NCBI RefSeq assembly: GCF_001476895.1
Contig: NZ_LDTB01000058.1
Coordinates: 1 to 44,589 of the forward strand
From: Sphingomonas endophytica
GTDB taxonomy: Bacteria > Pseudomonadota > Alphaproteobacteria > Sphingomonadales > Sphingomonadaceae
Direction of reading: 5' to 3'
DNA: 44,589 nucleotides
A model generated the notes under the pieces. The model was given only the letters and a program-made list of their open reading frames with translations, was not told the DNA's origin and did no database searches. Below are positions 1 to 6,649 of this stretch, piece after piece. Each line of letters begins with the position of its first letter. Position 1 is the stretch's first letter. The position numbers and the translations under genes were made by a program.

Positions 1-67
1 TTGCGAGCGTAGCGAAGCAATCACGCGCGTCCTAGTCCGGCTCTGGATTGCTTCGCTACGCTCGCAA
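1..67. repeat. 22-bp perfect inverted repeat (REP-like hairpin)
   Basis: Bases 1-22 and 46-67 are exact reverse complements, separated by a 23-base spacer. The arm contains GAGCGTAGCGAAGC. It sits just beyond the stop of the leftward rluC-like gene, so it could act as a 3' hairpin, but there is no T-run. The compact palindromic form resembles dispersed intergenic repeats of sphingomonads; that assignment is inference. The left arm starts at the window edge, so the element may be longer. Confidence 0.8.
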
Positions 68-99
68 TGACGATGTTGCCTCCTTGATGGGGGTGAGCG

Positions 100-1248
100 T
101 TACCGTTTTGGCTTCGCGGGGGCGGCGCGACCGCGACCACGACGTTCGCCGCTGGCCCCGCCGCCGCCTTCGCCGCGTCCGCGCCGCTCGCCGCGACGTT
201 CCTTGCGGACCGACTTGGCGTGGGCGCGCGCGTGGGCCTTCTTCTCCTCGCGGGTCGGGAGCAGCTTCTCGTCGAGCGGCATCATGTCGCCGGCCATCGG
301 CTCGAACCCCAAGAGCGACAGGCTTTCGGCGAAGTGCGTCGGCAACTCGGCGGTCACATCGATCTCGCCGCCATCGGGATGGTCGACGCGGATGCGGCGG
401 GCGTGGAGGTGCATCTTGCGGCTGATCCCGCCGGTCAGGAACGCCGCCGGGCCGCCGTATTTGCCGTCGCCGACGATCGGGTGGCCGATCGCCGCCATAT
501 GGACGCGCAGCTGGTGCGTGCGCCCGGTGAAGGGTTGCAGCTCGACCCAGGCGGCGCGGTTGCCGGCGCGCTCGATCACGCGATAGCGGGTGCGTGCGGG
601 CTGACCGTTCTCCTCGTCGACGTGCATCTTCTCGCCGCCGGTGCCGGGTTGCTTGGCGATCGGCAGCTCGATCATGCCGTCGTCGATCGAGGGAACGTCG
701 ACGATCAGCGCCCAGTAGATCTTGCGCGCGGTCCGGCTGGAGAAGCTCTTGGCGAAGGACGCCGCCGCCCGCGCGTTGCGCGCGACCAGCAAGGCGCCCG
801 ACGTGTCCTTGTCGAGGCGGTGGACCAGCTTCGGCCGCCCCTCCGCCTCATATTGGAGCGCGTCGAGCAGGCCGTCGACATGCTGCGTCGTCTTGGTGCC
901 GCCCTGCGTCGCCAGACCGGGCGGCTTGTTGAGGACGAGCGCGGACTTGTCCTTGTGGATCACCATCTCGCGCGCGAAGGCGGCTTCGTCGTCGCTGAGC
1001 GGCGGGCGTTCATATTTCGGGCGACCCTCCGCGCGCTCCGGCTCGGCAGGCGGAACGCGGAGCACCTGTCCGGCCTGGATGCGGTCACCGGGGCCGACGC
1101 GCGCGCCATCGACGCGCAACTGCCCGGTGCGCGCCCATTTGGCGACGAGCGTGAAGCTGGTGTCGGGCAGATGCCGCTTGAACCAGCGGTCGACGCGAAT
1201 GCCGTCGTCGTCGTAACCGACCGTGAACTGGCGGACGTTGTCGCTCAT
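100..1248 (-). CDS. rluC: RluA/RluC-family 23S rRNA pseudouridine synthase
   Basis: About 382 residues. An N-terminal S4-like RNA-binding segment (roughly residues 15-65) is followed by the pseudouridine synthase core with the catalytic motif HRLDKDTSG, whose Asp attacks uridine, and the GRTHQLRVH motif. Known members isomerise specific uridines in 23S rRNA. The chosen ATG at 1248 forms an ATGA overlap with the stop of crcB, so the two genes are translationally coupled; a longer reading of the frame runs back into crcB. The C-terminal ~50 residues are a basic Lys, Arg and Gly-rich tail (REEKKAHARAHAK, then RG repeats) that looks disordered and probably adds RNA or ribosome affinity. RluC versus RluD specificity cannot be decided from sequence alone. 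Confidence 0.88.
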   Translation of the reverse strand: MSDNVRQFTVGYDDDGIRVDRWFKRHLPDTSFTLVAKWARTGQLRVDGARVGPGDRIQAGQVLRVPPAEPERAEGRPKYERPPLSDDEAAFAREMVIHKDKSALVLNKPPGLATQGGTKTTQHVDGLLDALQYEAEGRPKLVHRLDKDTSGALLVARNARAAASFAKSFSSRTARKIYWALIVDVPSIDDGMIELPIAKQPGTGGEKMHVDEENGQPARTRYRVIERAGNRAAWVELQPFTGRTHQLRVHMAAIGHPIVGDGKYGGPAAFLTGGISRKMHLHARRIRVDHPDGGEIDVTAELPTHFAESLSLLGFEPMAGDMMPLDEKLLPTREEKKAHARAHAKSVRKERRGERRGRGEGGGGASGERRGRGRAAPAKPKR

Positions 1249-1622
1249 GCCGGCACCCGTGCGATCGAAAGGCCGAGGAACAGCGCCAGCACCGAGCCGG
1301 TCACCGACAGCAGGGCGTAGGACAGCGCCGCGCCGAACGCGCCGCGCTCGATCATGCCGACCACGTCGAGCGAGAAGGACGAGAAGGTCGTGAAACCGCC
1401 GAGCACGCCGATGCCGAGCAGCAGCCGCCACGGCTCCCCGCCGTTGGACAGCCGCGTCAGCGCGCCGACGAGCAGGCCCATCAGCAGCCCGCCGAGCAGG
1501 TTGACGGTCAGCGTGCCCCACGGCCACGCGGGGCCGAGCGCGTGCGTCATCGCGCGCCCGGTGAGGTAACGGGCCGCGGAGCCGATCGCGCCGCCCGCCG
1601 AAACGAGAAACAGGGAGTTCAT
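1245..1622 (-). CDS. crcB: Fluoride exporter CrcB/Fluc
   Basis: 125 residues, the normal length for the family, with four hydrophobic segments. The diagnostic GGFTTFSSFS stretch lies in the third helix, and an early GGAIGSAARY plus NLLGGLLMG match the family's N-terminal half. CrcB proteins form dual-topology dimers that let fluoride leave the cytoplasm. The ATG at 1622 follows an AGGGCGG-like site. The gene lies 36 bases after the SMR transporter and overlaps the rluC-like gene, so three genes run leftward as a probable operon. I looked for a fluoride riboswitch in the short leader and saw none. Confidence 0.93.
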   Translation of the reverse strand: MNSLFLVSAGGAIGSAARYLTGRAMTHALGPAWPWGTLTVNLLGGLLMGLLVGALTRLSNGGEPWRLLLGIGVLGGFTTFSSFSLDVVGMIERGAFGAALSYALLSVTGSVLALFLGLSIARVPA

Positions 1623-1658
1623 GACGCCGCCCTAATCGCTTTCGCGCATGAAGGGAAA

Positions 1659-1988
1659 TCAGCCGTGCGTGCTGGCCGAGAACAGGTTCATGACCAGTAC
1701 GCCGGCGATAATGAGCGTCATCCCGATCAGCGCGGGCGCATCGAGCCGCTGACCGTTCCGGATCCAGGCGACCGCGGCGACCAGCACGATCCCTACCCCG
1801 GACCAGATCGCATAGGCGATGCCGGTCGGCAGCGCGCGCAGGGTGAGCGACAGCATATAGAAGGCGATGGCGTAGCAGACGATCGCGACCAGCGCCGGCG
1901 CCGGACGCGAGAAGCCGTCGGATTGCTTGAGCGCGGACGTGCCGACGACTTCGGCGACGATCGCGATCATCAGAAGAATATAGGGCAT
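1659..1988 (-). CDS. Small multidrug resistance (SMR) family transporter
   Basis: 109 residues with four transmembrane helices. The membrane-embedded Glu of the SMR family is at position 13 (IVAEVVGTSALK), matching Glu14 of EmrE, and the C-terminal half has the usual IAYAIWSGVG and GMTLIIAGV motifs. Family members exchange protons for lipophilic cations or guanidinium. Substrate is unknown: EmrE-type and guanidinium (Gdx) types cannot be separated reliably here, and no guanidine riboswitch is evident upstream. It is the first gene of the leftward set with crcB and the pseudouridine synthase. Confidence 0.9.
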   Translation of the reverse strand: MPYILLMIAIVAEVVGTSALKQSDGFSRPAPALVAIVCYAIAFYMLSLTLRALPTGIAYAIWSGVGIVLVAAVAWIRNGQRLDAPALIGMTLIIAGVLVMNLFSASTHG

Positions 1989-2078
1989 CGCGGCGGTGTC
2001 GCCGATCGGCGCCTCAGGTGCCAGCGCGAATGTGTCTTGCTCTTGTAAGGCACCACGGGATGCCCCATGTAGCGGAGC

Positions 2079-2300
2079 ATGTTCAATCTGCTCTCGATCA
2101 TGATCGGCCTCGTCGCCCTCCTGCTGGGGATCGTGCCGTTCCTGCCCTTCCTGGCCTGGGGTTACTGGTTCGTCATCCCGATCGCGGTGGTCGGCGCCGC
2201 GATCGGCGCGCTGTCGTCCAGCAACAGCGGGCGCAACCTGAACCTGGTGCTGATCCTGATCTTCGGTTTACGGCTGATGCTGGGCGGTGGCCTGATCTGA
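2079..2300 (+). CDS. Small hydrophobic membrane protein, unknown function
   Basis: 73 residues with a strongly hydrophobic first half (IGLVALLLGIVPFLPFLAW), a second hydrophobic span and a third near the C-terminus, with a short polar stretch SSSNSGRN between. ATG at 2079 follows GGAG. It is divergent from the SMR transporter and convergent with the glycine-zipper gene. I recognise no enzyme motif; it resembles small inner-membrane proteins of unknown role common in sphingomonads. Confidence 0.6.
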   Translation: MFNLLSIMIGLVALLLGIVPFLPFLAWGYWFVIPIAVVGAAIGALSSSNSGRNLNLVLILIFGLRLMLGGGLI

Positions 2301-2310
2301 GGCCGGGGGC

Positions 2311-2332
2311 GCATCCGGTGCGAGCCGGACGC
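2311..2332. terminator. Hairpin between convergent genes
   Basis: An 8-base stem, GCATCCGG / CCGGACGC with one G-T type mismatch and a 6-base loop, lies between the convergent ends of the small membrane protein gene and the glycine-zipper gene. There is no T-run, so termination is only suggested by position. Confidence 0.35.
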
Positions 2333-2358
2333 TAACCCTGCGACCTAGGGAGCGGATT

Positions 2359-2919
2359 TTAGCGGCAGACGACGTTGCCGCGGTCGACCTGCTGGCCCAG
2401 CAAGGCGCCGCCGCCAGCGCCGATCAGCGTTCCGAGCAGTTTCGACCCACCGCCCGCGATGATGTTGCCGAGCGCGCCGCCTGCCAGTCCGCCGACGATC
2501 AGCCCAGTGGTCCCGTCGTTGCGACGGCAGTAGTAGCGGCCGTCGTTGCCGCGATAGATGCGGTCGTTGCGGGTCAGCGCGCGCTGCTGATAATAACGCC
2601 CGTCGCGATAATAGCGGTCGGCGTAGTAACGACGCTGACCGGGTTCGAGGCGGTTGTAGTCGTAGCGCCGCGCGCCGCGCCAGTCGCGGATGCGGTCGTT
2701 GCGTTCGCGCCGCGCGTCCCGCACCTCGTCGCGATATTCGCGGCGGGCGTTGCGCACGTCGCGGCGTGAGTCGGCGTCGCGCAGATCCTCACGATATTCG
2801 CGCCGCGCATCGCGCAGGTCGTCGCGATACTCGCGGTTGGCGTCGCGCGGGTTCTGGGCCATCGCCGGAGCCGAAGTGAGGGCGGTCGCACCAAGCACCG
2901 CCGCCAGCAGGATACGCAT
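2359..2919 (-). CDS. Secreted glycine-zipper protein with charged repeat region
   Basis: 186 residues. A signal peptide (MRILLAAVLGATALTSAPAMA) is followed by a repeat region in which REYRDDLRDAR-like units recur about four times (roughly residues 28-75), then an Arg/Tyr-rich stretch, then a glycine-zipper segment (GLIVGGLAGGALGNIIAGG) of the 2TM outer-membrane type. The track-like GTG one codon earlier is less likely: the ATG at 2919 sits 7 bases after AAGGAG. The end (DGRYYCRRNDGTTGL, then the zipper and a final Cys-Arg) is clearly homologous to the gene at 3556-3861. Likely an envelope structural or stress protein; no enzymatic role is visible. Confidence 0.82.
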   Translation of the reverse strand: MRILLAAVLGATALTSAPAMAQNPRDANREYRDDLRDARREYREDLRDADSRRDVRNARREYRDEVRDARRERNDRIRDWRGARRYDYNRLEPGQRRYYADRYYRDGRYYQQRALTRNDRIYRGNDGRYYCRRNDGTTGLIVGGLAGGALGNIIAGGGSKLLGTLIGAGGGALLGQQVDRGNVVCR

Positions 2920-2980
2920 CACAATTCTCCTTATCGGAAAGAGGATGCGGGTCCAACGACGGCGGCGGTGCGGGGTTGCG

Positions 2981-3005
2981 TGAACGGGAAACTACTTTCC
3001 GTTCA
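2981..3005 (-). terminator. Dyad downstream of osmC
   Basis: TGAACGG and CCGTTCA (2981-2987, 2999-3005) are perfect inverted repeats with partly paired GAAA/TTT inside, 11 bases past the osmC stop. It may be the osmC 3' hairpin, or an operator for the next leftward gene, since it lies about 60 bases before that gene's start. No T-run follows, so the role is open. Confidence 0.35.
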
Positions 3006-3016
3006 CTCTGGGGACA

Positions 3017-3445
3017 TCAATTGCTCAACTGGTGCGTCAGGCTGATTTCTGCCTTCAGCAGCTTCGATACGGGGCAGTTCGCCTTCGCTCCCTCCGCGAT
3101 CTTGGCGAACTCTTCCTCGCCGATGCCGGGCACTTTCGCCTTCAGTTCGAGTTTCGAGGAGGTGATGGTGAAGCCGTCGCCGTCTTTGTCGACCGTGACG
3201 CGCGCGTCGGTTTCCAGCGTGCCGTCGTGATAGCCGGCCCCGGCGAGCGCGAAGCTGAGCGCCATCGTGAAGCAGCTCGCATGGGCGGCCGCGATCAGCT
3301 CCTCGGGATTGGTGCCCGGGCCATCCTCGAAGCGCGAGCCGAAGCCGTAGCGTTGATCCTTCAGAACCCCGGACTGGGTGGAGGTCCAGCCATTGCCGTC
3401 CTTCCCGAAACCTTCGTAGCGCGCCGATCCGCTGCGGGTGGGCAT
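3017..3445 (-). CDS. osmC: OsmC family peroxiredoxin (hydroperoxide reductase)
   Basis: 142 residues, close to E. coli OsmC. The two redox cysteines are in HASCF (C58) and NCPVSK (C124), and GTNPEELIAAAHA plus SGVLKDQRYGF are family hallmarks of the OsmC rather than the Ohr branch. These enzymes reduce organic hydroperoxides with thiol reductants such as dihydrolipoamide. I chose ATG at 3445 because AAGGAG ends 8 bases upstream of it; the GTG nine bases earlier directly abuts that site. It lies between two paralogous glycine-zipper genes and behind an intrinsic terminator, so it probably has its own promoter in 3446-3470. Confidence 0.94.
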   Translation of the reverse strand: MPTRSGSARYEGFGKDGNGWTSTQSGVLKDQRYGFGSRFEDGPGTNPEELIAAAHASCFTMALSFALAGAGYHDGTLETDARVTVDKDGDGFTITSSKLELKAKVPGIGEEEFAKIAEGAKANCPVSKLLKAEISLTHQLSN

Positions 3446-3470
3446 GTCCTGCACTCCTTGTGGTCACACG

Positions 3471-3503
3471 AAAAAGCGCGGGCCGTGTCGCCACGGCCCG
3501 CGC
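3471..3503 (-). terminator. Intrinsic terminator of the second glycine-zipper gene
   Basis: On the minus strand a perfect 12-bp GC-rich stem (GCGCGGGCCGTG with its complement, 4-base loop) is followed directly by TTTTT. It lies about 50 bases after the stop of the gene at 3556-3861 and separates it from osmC. This is the clearest Rho-independent terminator in the window. Confidence 0.88.
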
Positions 3504-3555
3504 CTTCTGTAACGTCGATCAAGCCAAAAGGCTCAATGCCGGCCCGTCATCAACG

Positions 3556-3861
3556 TCAGCGGCAGTTACGCTTGCCGCTGCGCTCAATCTCGCGACCCGC
3601 CAGCGCGCCGCCGACGCCGCCCAGCACGGTGCCGAGCGTCCGGTCGCCGCGCGTGTCGATCGTGCGGCCCAGCAGGCCGCCGGCGACCGCGCCGACGACG
3701 AGGCCGGTCGTGCCGTCCGGCTTGCGGCAGCGCAGGCGGCCGTCATTGCCGCGCCATTCGCGATATTTGTAGCGGCGTTGCGCGTCGGCGCTGACGGTGG
3801 TGGCGACCAGCGACGGGGCGACCATGGCCATGGCCCCGAAGGCGAGCATGAATTTACGCAT
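3556..3861 (-). CDS. Secreted glycine-zipper 2TM protein
   Basis: 101 residues from the ATG at 3861, which follows GGGAGA at about 9 bases. An upstream in-frame start adds eight residues that do not look like a signal peptide. Signal peptide MRKFMLAFGAMAMVAPSLVA, then a short basic linker (RRYKYREWRGNDGRLRC), the tag PDGTTGLVVGAVAGGLLG and a second Gly-rich helix GTVLGGVGGALAG, ending in a Cys. It is a shorter paralogue of the protein at 2359-2919 lacking the charged repeats. Likely outer-membrane or periplasmic; function unknown. Confidence 0.8.
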   Translation of the reverse strand: MRKFMLAFGAMAMVAPSLVATTVSADAQRRYKYREWRGNDGRLRCRKPDGTTGLVVGAVAGGLLGRTIDTRGDRTLGTVLGGVGGALAGREIERSGKRNCR

Positions 3862-3909
3862 CAGAACTGTCTCCCGTTCGTTCAAAATCGTGATGATGGC
3901 GAAACGTGT

Positions 3910-4542
3910 TCATCCTAACGCAGTTGCATGAACCTGTAACAACGTAGTGTTCATCGCGGGACAGGGCAGGTCACCGTCAGCGATCAGGCGATAGCCCCGC
4001 CCGCGATCGGTGAGCAGCATCGGGCGCGCCTGGCCGTGGTCCAGCGCCCGCCGTACCCGTGACACATGGACTGCCAGCAGGTTGGTGCCGGGATCGAACG
4101 GCAGCCCGAACACCTCCCGGCGTAGCGCGGCGTGGCTGACGGTGGTGCCGGCATGGCGCGCCAGCATCTCCAGCAGCGCATATTCGCGCGGCAACAGACG
4201 CAGCGCGCGGCCGGCACGCGCGGCGGTGCGAGACAAACGGTCGAGGCGCAGCGTGCCGACCGCGAGCGTGGTCGGCGGCACCATCAGGCGCGCGGCGCGG
4301 AGCGAGACGAGCGCATCGGACCCGCGCGCGGCATCGTCGGCCCCGGCGGCGAGCGCCGCCAGCTCCTCCGCCTCGTCCCGCGCGACCGCGAGAACGCGCG
4401 CAGCGGGGCAGCAATGCGCGTCCGCCAGCGCGTCGGCGCGCACGATCGCCACGACCGCGCACGGATCGTCGGTCAGCGGCAGGCCGAGCGCGTGAAGCGC
4501 GGCCGGCAGCGCCGGGCGATCGATCAGCACGCGGACCCTCAT
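3910..4542 (-). CDS. OmpR-type winged-helix regulator with degenerate receiver domain
   Basis: 210 residues from ATG 4542. Residues ~110-190 form a Trans_reg_C winged helix: LLPREYALLEMLARHAG, VSRVRRALD (recognition helix region) and LLTDRGRGYRLI. The N-terminal ~90 residues keep the shape of a receiver domain (ARDEAEELAALAAGADDAA resembles the usual beta4-alpha4 AGADDY region), but I find no phosphorylatable Asp at the expected place and a shortened N-terminus. No histidine kinase is nearby. It is the last gene of the leftward peptide/HEAT operon, 28 bases after the previous stop, so it may sense a ligand or partner instead of phosphate and control this operon. That role is inferred. Confidence 0.72.
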   Translation of the reverse strand: MRVRVLIDRPALPAALHALGLPLTDDPCAVVAIVRADALADAHCCPAARVLAVARDEAEELAALAAGADDAARGSDALVSLRAARLMVPPTTLAVGTLRLDRLSRTAARAGRALRLLPREYALLEMLARHAGTTVSHAALRREVFGLPFDPGTNLLAVHVSRVRRALDHGQARPMLLTDRGRGYRLIADGDLPCPAMNTTLLQVHATALG

Positions 4543-4570
4543 TCCGGTACGTTCTATCCGATGCGGGTGC

Positions 4571-5485
4571 TCATCGTCGGACGTCCCCGTCCGAAATGGA
4601 GACGATCCGCGCGAGCAGCGTGCGCGCGGCATGGGCAACCAGCGGGCTGGCATCGTCCATCGCCCGCTCCGCCGCCTCGTGCAGCGAGGTCGGGGCGAGC
4701 GCGCCGGCCAGCGCGGTCAGCGCGGTGGCGCGCATCCGGGGATGCGGGTGGCGGCGCGCCAGTTCCGCCGCCAGCCCGACGCCCGCGTCGCCGCCGAGCC
4801 GGGTGGCGAGCGTCACCAGCGCTTCGGAGGCGGTGGTGGTCATCGCCTGCGTCACCGTATCGGTCGCAACGTCGAACCGATATTGTGTCCGCCACGCCTG
4901 CGCCGGGGTCGCGCCCAAGATGTTGAGCGAGACCGAAAATTGGTCGGGCGGCAATTGCACATGAACGTCGCGGTGCGCGCGGTACAGCATCAGCTTGCCC
5001 GGATCGAGTCGCGCGCGCTGGTCGAAGATCAGATGCGCGGGCTCGCCGGGCACGCCGACGACCGCGTCGTCGAACAGATAATAGTCGCTCCAATAGCCCG
5101 GGCCGAGATAGCCGACGGTCAGGAACGAGAAATTGTGGTCGTGCGGCAGGTCGTAGAAGAATGGCGCGGTGCCGCCCGCCTTCACTACCGCATCCTCGCG
5201 CGCCGGCCAGAAATTGGCGCGGAGCGCGTAGCGGGTGCCGGGCGGGCGCAGCATCAGCACCTGCGCACCATAGGCGCTGTCCTGCTGCCCGGCGAAGCGC
5301 CGCTCCAGCTCGACGATGGCGAGGTCGGACAGGAAGCGGCGGTTGCGGCCCAGTCGCGCGAGCCACGGGCCCATTGCCGCGAACGAATCCTCGTCGCGCG
5401 GATCCCAGTGTTCCTGCTCCAGCGTCTCAACCAGCGCGTCGAGGGTGATCGCGGGATCGGTGCCCGGATCGATCAGGCGTGGCAC
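4571..5485 (-). CDS. Cupin-like putative metalloprotein with C-terminal HEAT-type repeats (protein A)
   Basis: 304 residues, GTG start at 5485 overlapping the upstream gene by 13 bases. Residues ~85-190 look like a cupin/cysteine-dioxygenase-type barrel: YDLPHDHNFSF gives His115 and His117, and YRAHRDVHVQL gives His171 and His175, a plausible three-His iron site. Residues ~220-295 are paired helices with HEAT character (HPRMRATALTALAGAL, DDASPLVAHAARTLLARI). The N-terminal ~60 residues are helical. It aligns with protein B (5473-6399) through the barrel and helices, but B has lost most of the His residues. An iron-dependent oxygenase acting on a peptide is a reasonable hypothesis, not an established function; I do not recognise a characterised homologue. 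Confidence 0.6.
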   Translation of the reverse strand: MPRLIDPGTDPAITLDALVETLEQEHWDPRDEDSFAAMGPWLARLGRNRRFLSDLAIVELERRFAGQQDSAYGAQVLMLRPPGTRYALRANFWPAREDAVVKAGGTAPFFYDLPHDHNFSFLTVGYLGPGYWSDYYLFDDAVVGVPGEPAHLIFDQRARLDPGKLMLYRAHRDVHVQLPPDQFSVSLNILGATPAQAWRTQYRFDVATDTVTQAMTTTASEALVTLATRLGGDAGVGLAAELARRHPHPRMRATALTALAGALAPTSLHEAAERAMDDASPLVAHAARTLLARIVSISDGDVRR

Positions 5486-6399
5486 AGCCGCGCCTCCACC
5501 ATCGGCAACACCGATCGCGCGGTGGCGCGCACCTCCCCATGCGGGTCGGAGAGCGCGAGTTCGCGCAGGCGCGGCAGCGCGGCGGCAGGATCAAGCGCCA
5601 GCAATTCACGCATCGCGCTCCAGCGAAGGTGGAAGGCGGGGGCGTGCGTCGCGGCGGCGAAGCACGGGGCCGCATCGCGCCGCCCGTCGATGCGCAGCAG
5701 CGTCAACAGCAGCCGCGTGCGCGATTCATCCTCGTCGGTGGTGGCGGCACGGCGCAGGCGACCGGTCGCCCGGTCATATTCGCGCATCAATCCGGCGGCG
5801 CGCGTCGCGAAGGTGACGGCGACCACCTCACCCCCGCCGCCCTCGATCCAGTGCGCGTCGGTGCGACCGTCGATCGCCACGACATCGCCATCGGCAAGCG
5901 GCAGCGGGGGGAGGGGAACGAGCGGCGGCGCGGCGGCGGCGCTGAACGTGTCGTCGGCGCGACCGGCGGACCAGCGCAGCAGGCGCGCGCCGCCCGCGCG
6001 GTGGTAGCGCGCGACGACCAACCGCCCGCTGGCGGCCAGTGTCGCGGTGCCGGCGGGCCGGGCCAGCGCCGTGCCGTCGAACACGGTCGCGCTCAGCGTG
6101 CCCGCCGGCAGGTCGAGCAGCTGGACGGTGGTGCGCAGCGGATCGCGCGTGACGCGCCACGGCGGCTCGAACCACGGATCCTCGGCCAGTGCGGCGACCA
6201 GCGGCGCGAACAGCGGCGCGATCCAGGACGGATCGGACAGCAGCGCCACCGCGGCCGCGCCGACCGCCGCGATATCGTCGGCGCGCATGCCCGCGAACGC
6301 CGCCTCGACATGCCGCAACGGCGCGTCGGCCCGCCATGCGCGCGCGACGGCCCGCGCCCGGGCATTGGCGGCGTCCAGCTGCGCCGGCGATGGCAGCAT
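5473..6399 (-). CDS. HEAT-type repeat protein with degenerate cupin-like domain (protein B)
   Basis: 308 residues, ATG at 6399 in a TGATG overlap with the 48-residue peptide gene, so translation is coupled. N-terminal helices, a beta-rich middle (~80-200) and C-terminal helical repeats (HLRWSAMRELLALDP, DPHGEVRATARSVLPM) mirror protein A. At the HxH position of A (DLPHDH) this protein reads DLPAGT. The second site aligns as RTDAHWIE, leaving one His (about residue 173), so metal binding is probably lost. The pattern suggests a pseudo-enzyme or scaffold partner of A, as in other paralogous enzyme/partner pairs. No annotated family comes to mind with confidence. Confidence 0.58.
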   Translation of the reverse strand: MLPSPAQLDAANARARAVARAWRADAPLRHVEAAFAGMRADDIAAVGAAAVALLSDPSWIAPLFAPLVAALAEDPWFEPPWRVTRDPLRTTVQLLDLPAGTLSATVFDGTALARPAGTATLAASGRLVVARYHRAGGARLLRWSAGRADDTFSAAAAPPLVPLPPLPLADGDVVAIDGRTDAHWIEGGGGEVVAVTFATRAAGLMREYDRATGRLRRAATTDEDESRTRLLLTLLRIDGRRDAAPCFAAATHAPAFHLRWSAMRELLALDPAAALPRLRELALSDPHGEVRATARSVLPMVEARLCHA

Positions 6400-6545
6400 C
6401 AGGGCTGGTTCTTCTTGTCGGTCATGATGACGATCGCGATGATATATTCGCAGGTATGGTCGGCGACCTGCTCCAGCGCGCGGATCGCGCCGCTGTTGGC
6501 GACCGGCGTGGGCAGGTCGGCGATCTCTTCGATATCGATGGGCAT
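6399..6545 (-). CDS. 48-residue peptide, candidate modified-peptide precursor
   Basis: A short frame ATG 6545 to TGA 6399 with an excellent ribosome site (CGGAGGA, ~6 bases upstream). It encodes an acidic N-terminal part (MPIDIEEIADLPTPVANSG), a helical middle, one Cys at position 32 (HTCEY), a hydrophobic run YIIAIVIM and a basic tail TDKKNQP. Its stop overlaps the start of protein B by one base. Leader-like acidity, a compact C-terminal core and coupling to a cupin/HEAT protein pair suggest a RiPP-type precursor or a small partner protein. No leader-peptidase motif such as GG is obvious and no transporter or protease is adjacent. It is too short to be picked up by simple ORF length cut-offs. 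Confidence 0.62.
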   Translation of the reverse strand: MPIDIEEIADLPTPVANSGAIRALEQVADHTCEYIIAIVIMTDKKNQP

Positions 6546-6649
6546 GGTCGTCCTCCGTTCGCGGGCGATCTTCGACGCGGCGGCGGGGTCGGCGTTAGTT
6601 AAAACGATGCAACATTGCGCGGACGCGACGGGCGTGTAGAGGGCGGGGA

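Noticed and set aside
1623..1658. Fluoride riboswitch upstream of crcB
   Set aside because: Only 36 bases separate crcB from the SMR gene, too short for the known aptamer fold, and no aptamer-like pattern is visible.
4631..6007. Long plus-strand frame over the cupin/HEAT genes
   Set aside because: Composition is arginine-rich shadow sequence; the minus-strand genes have ribosome sites, overlaps and paralogy.
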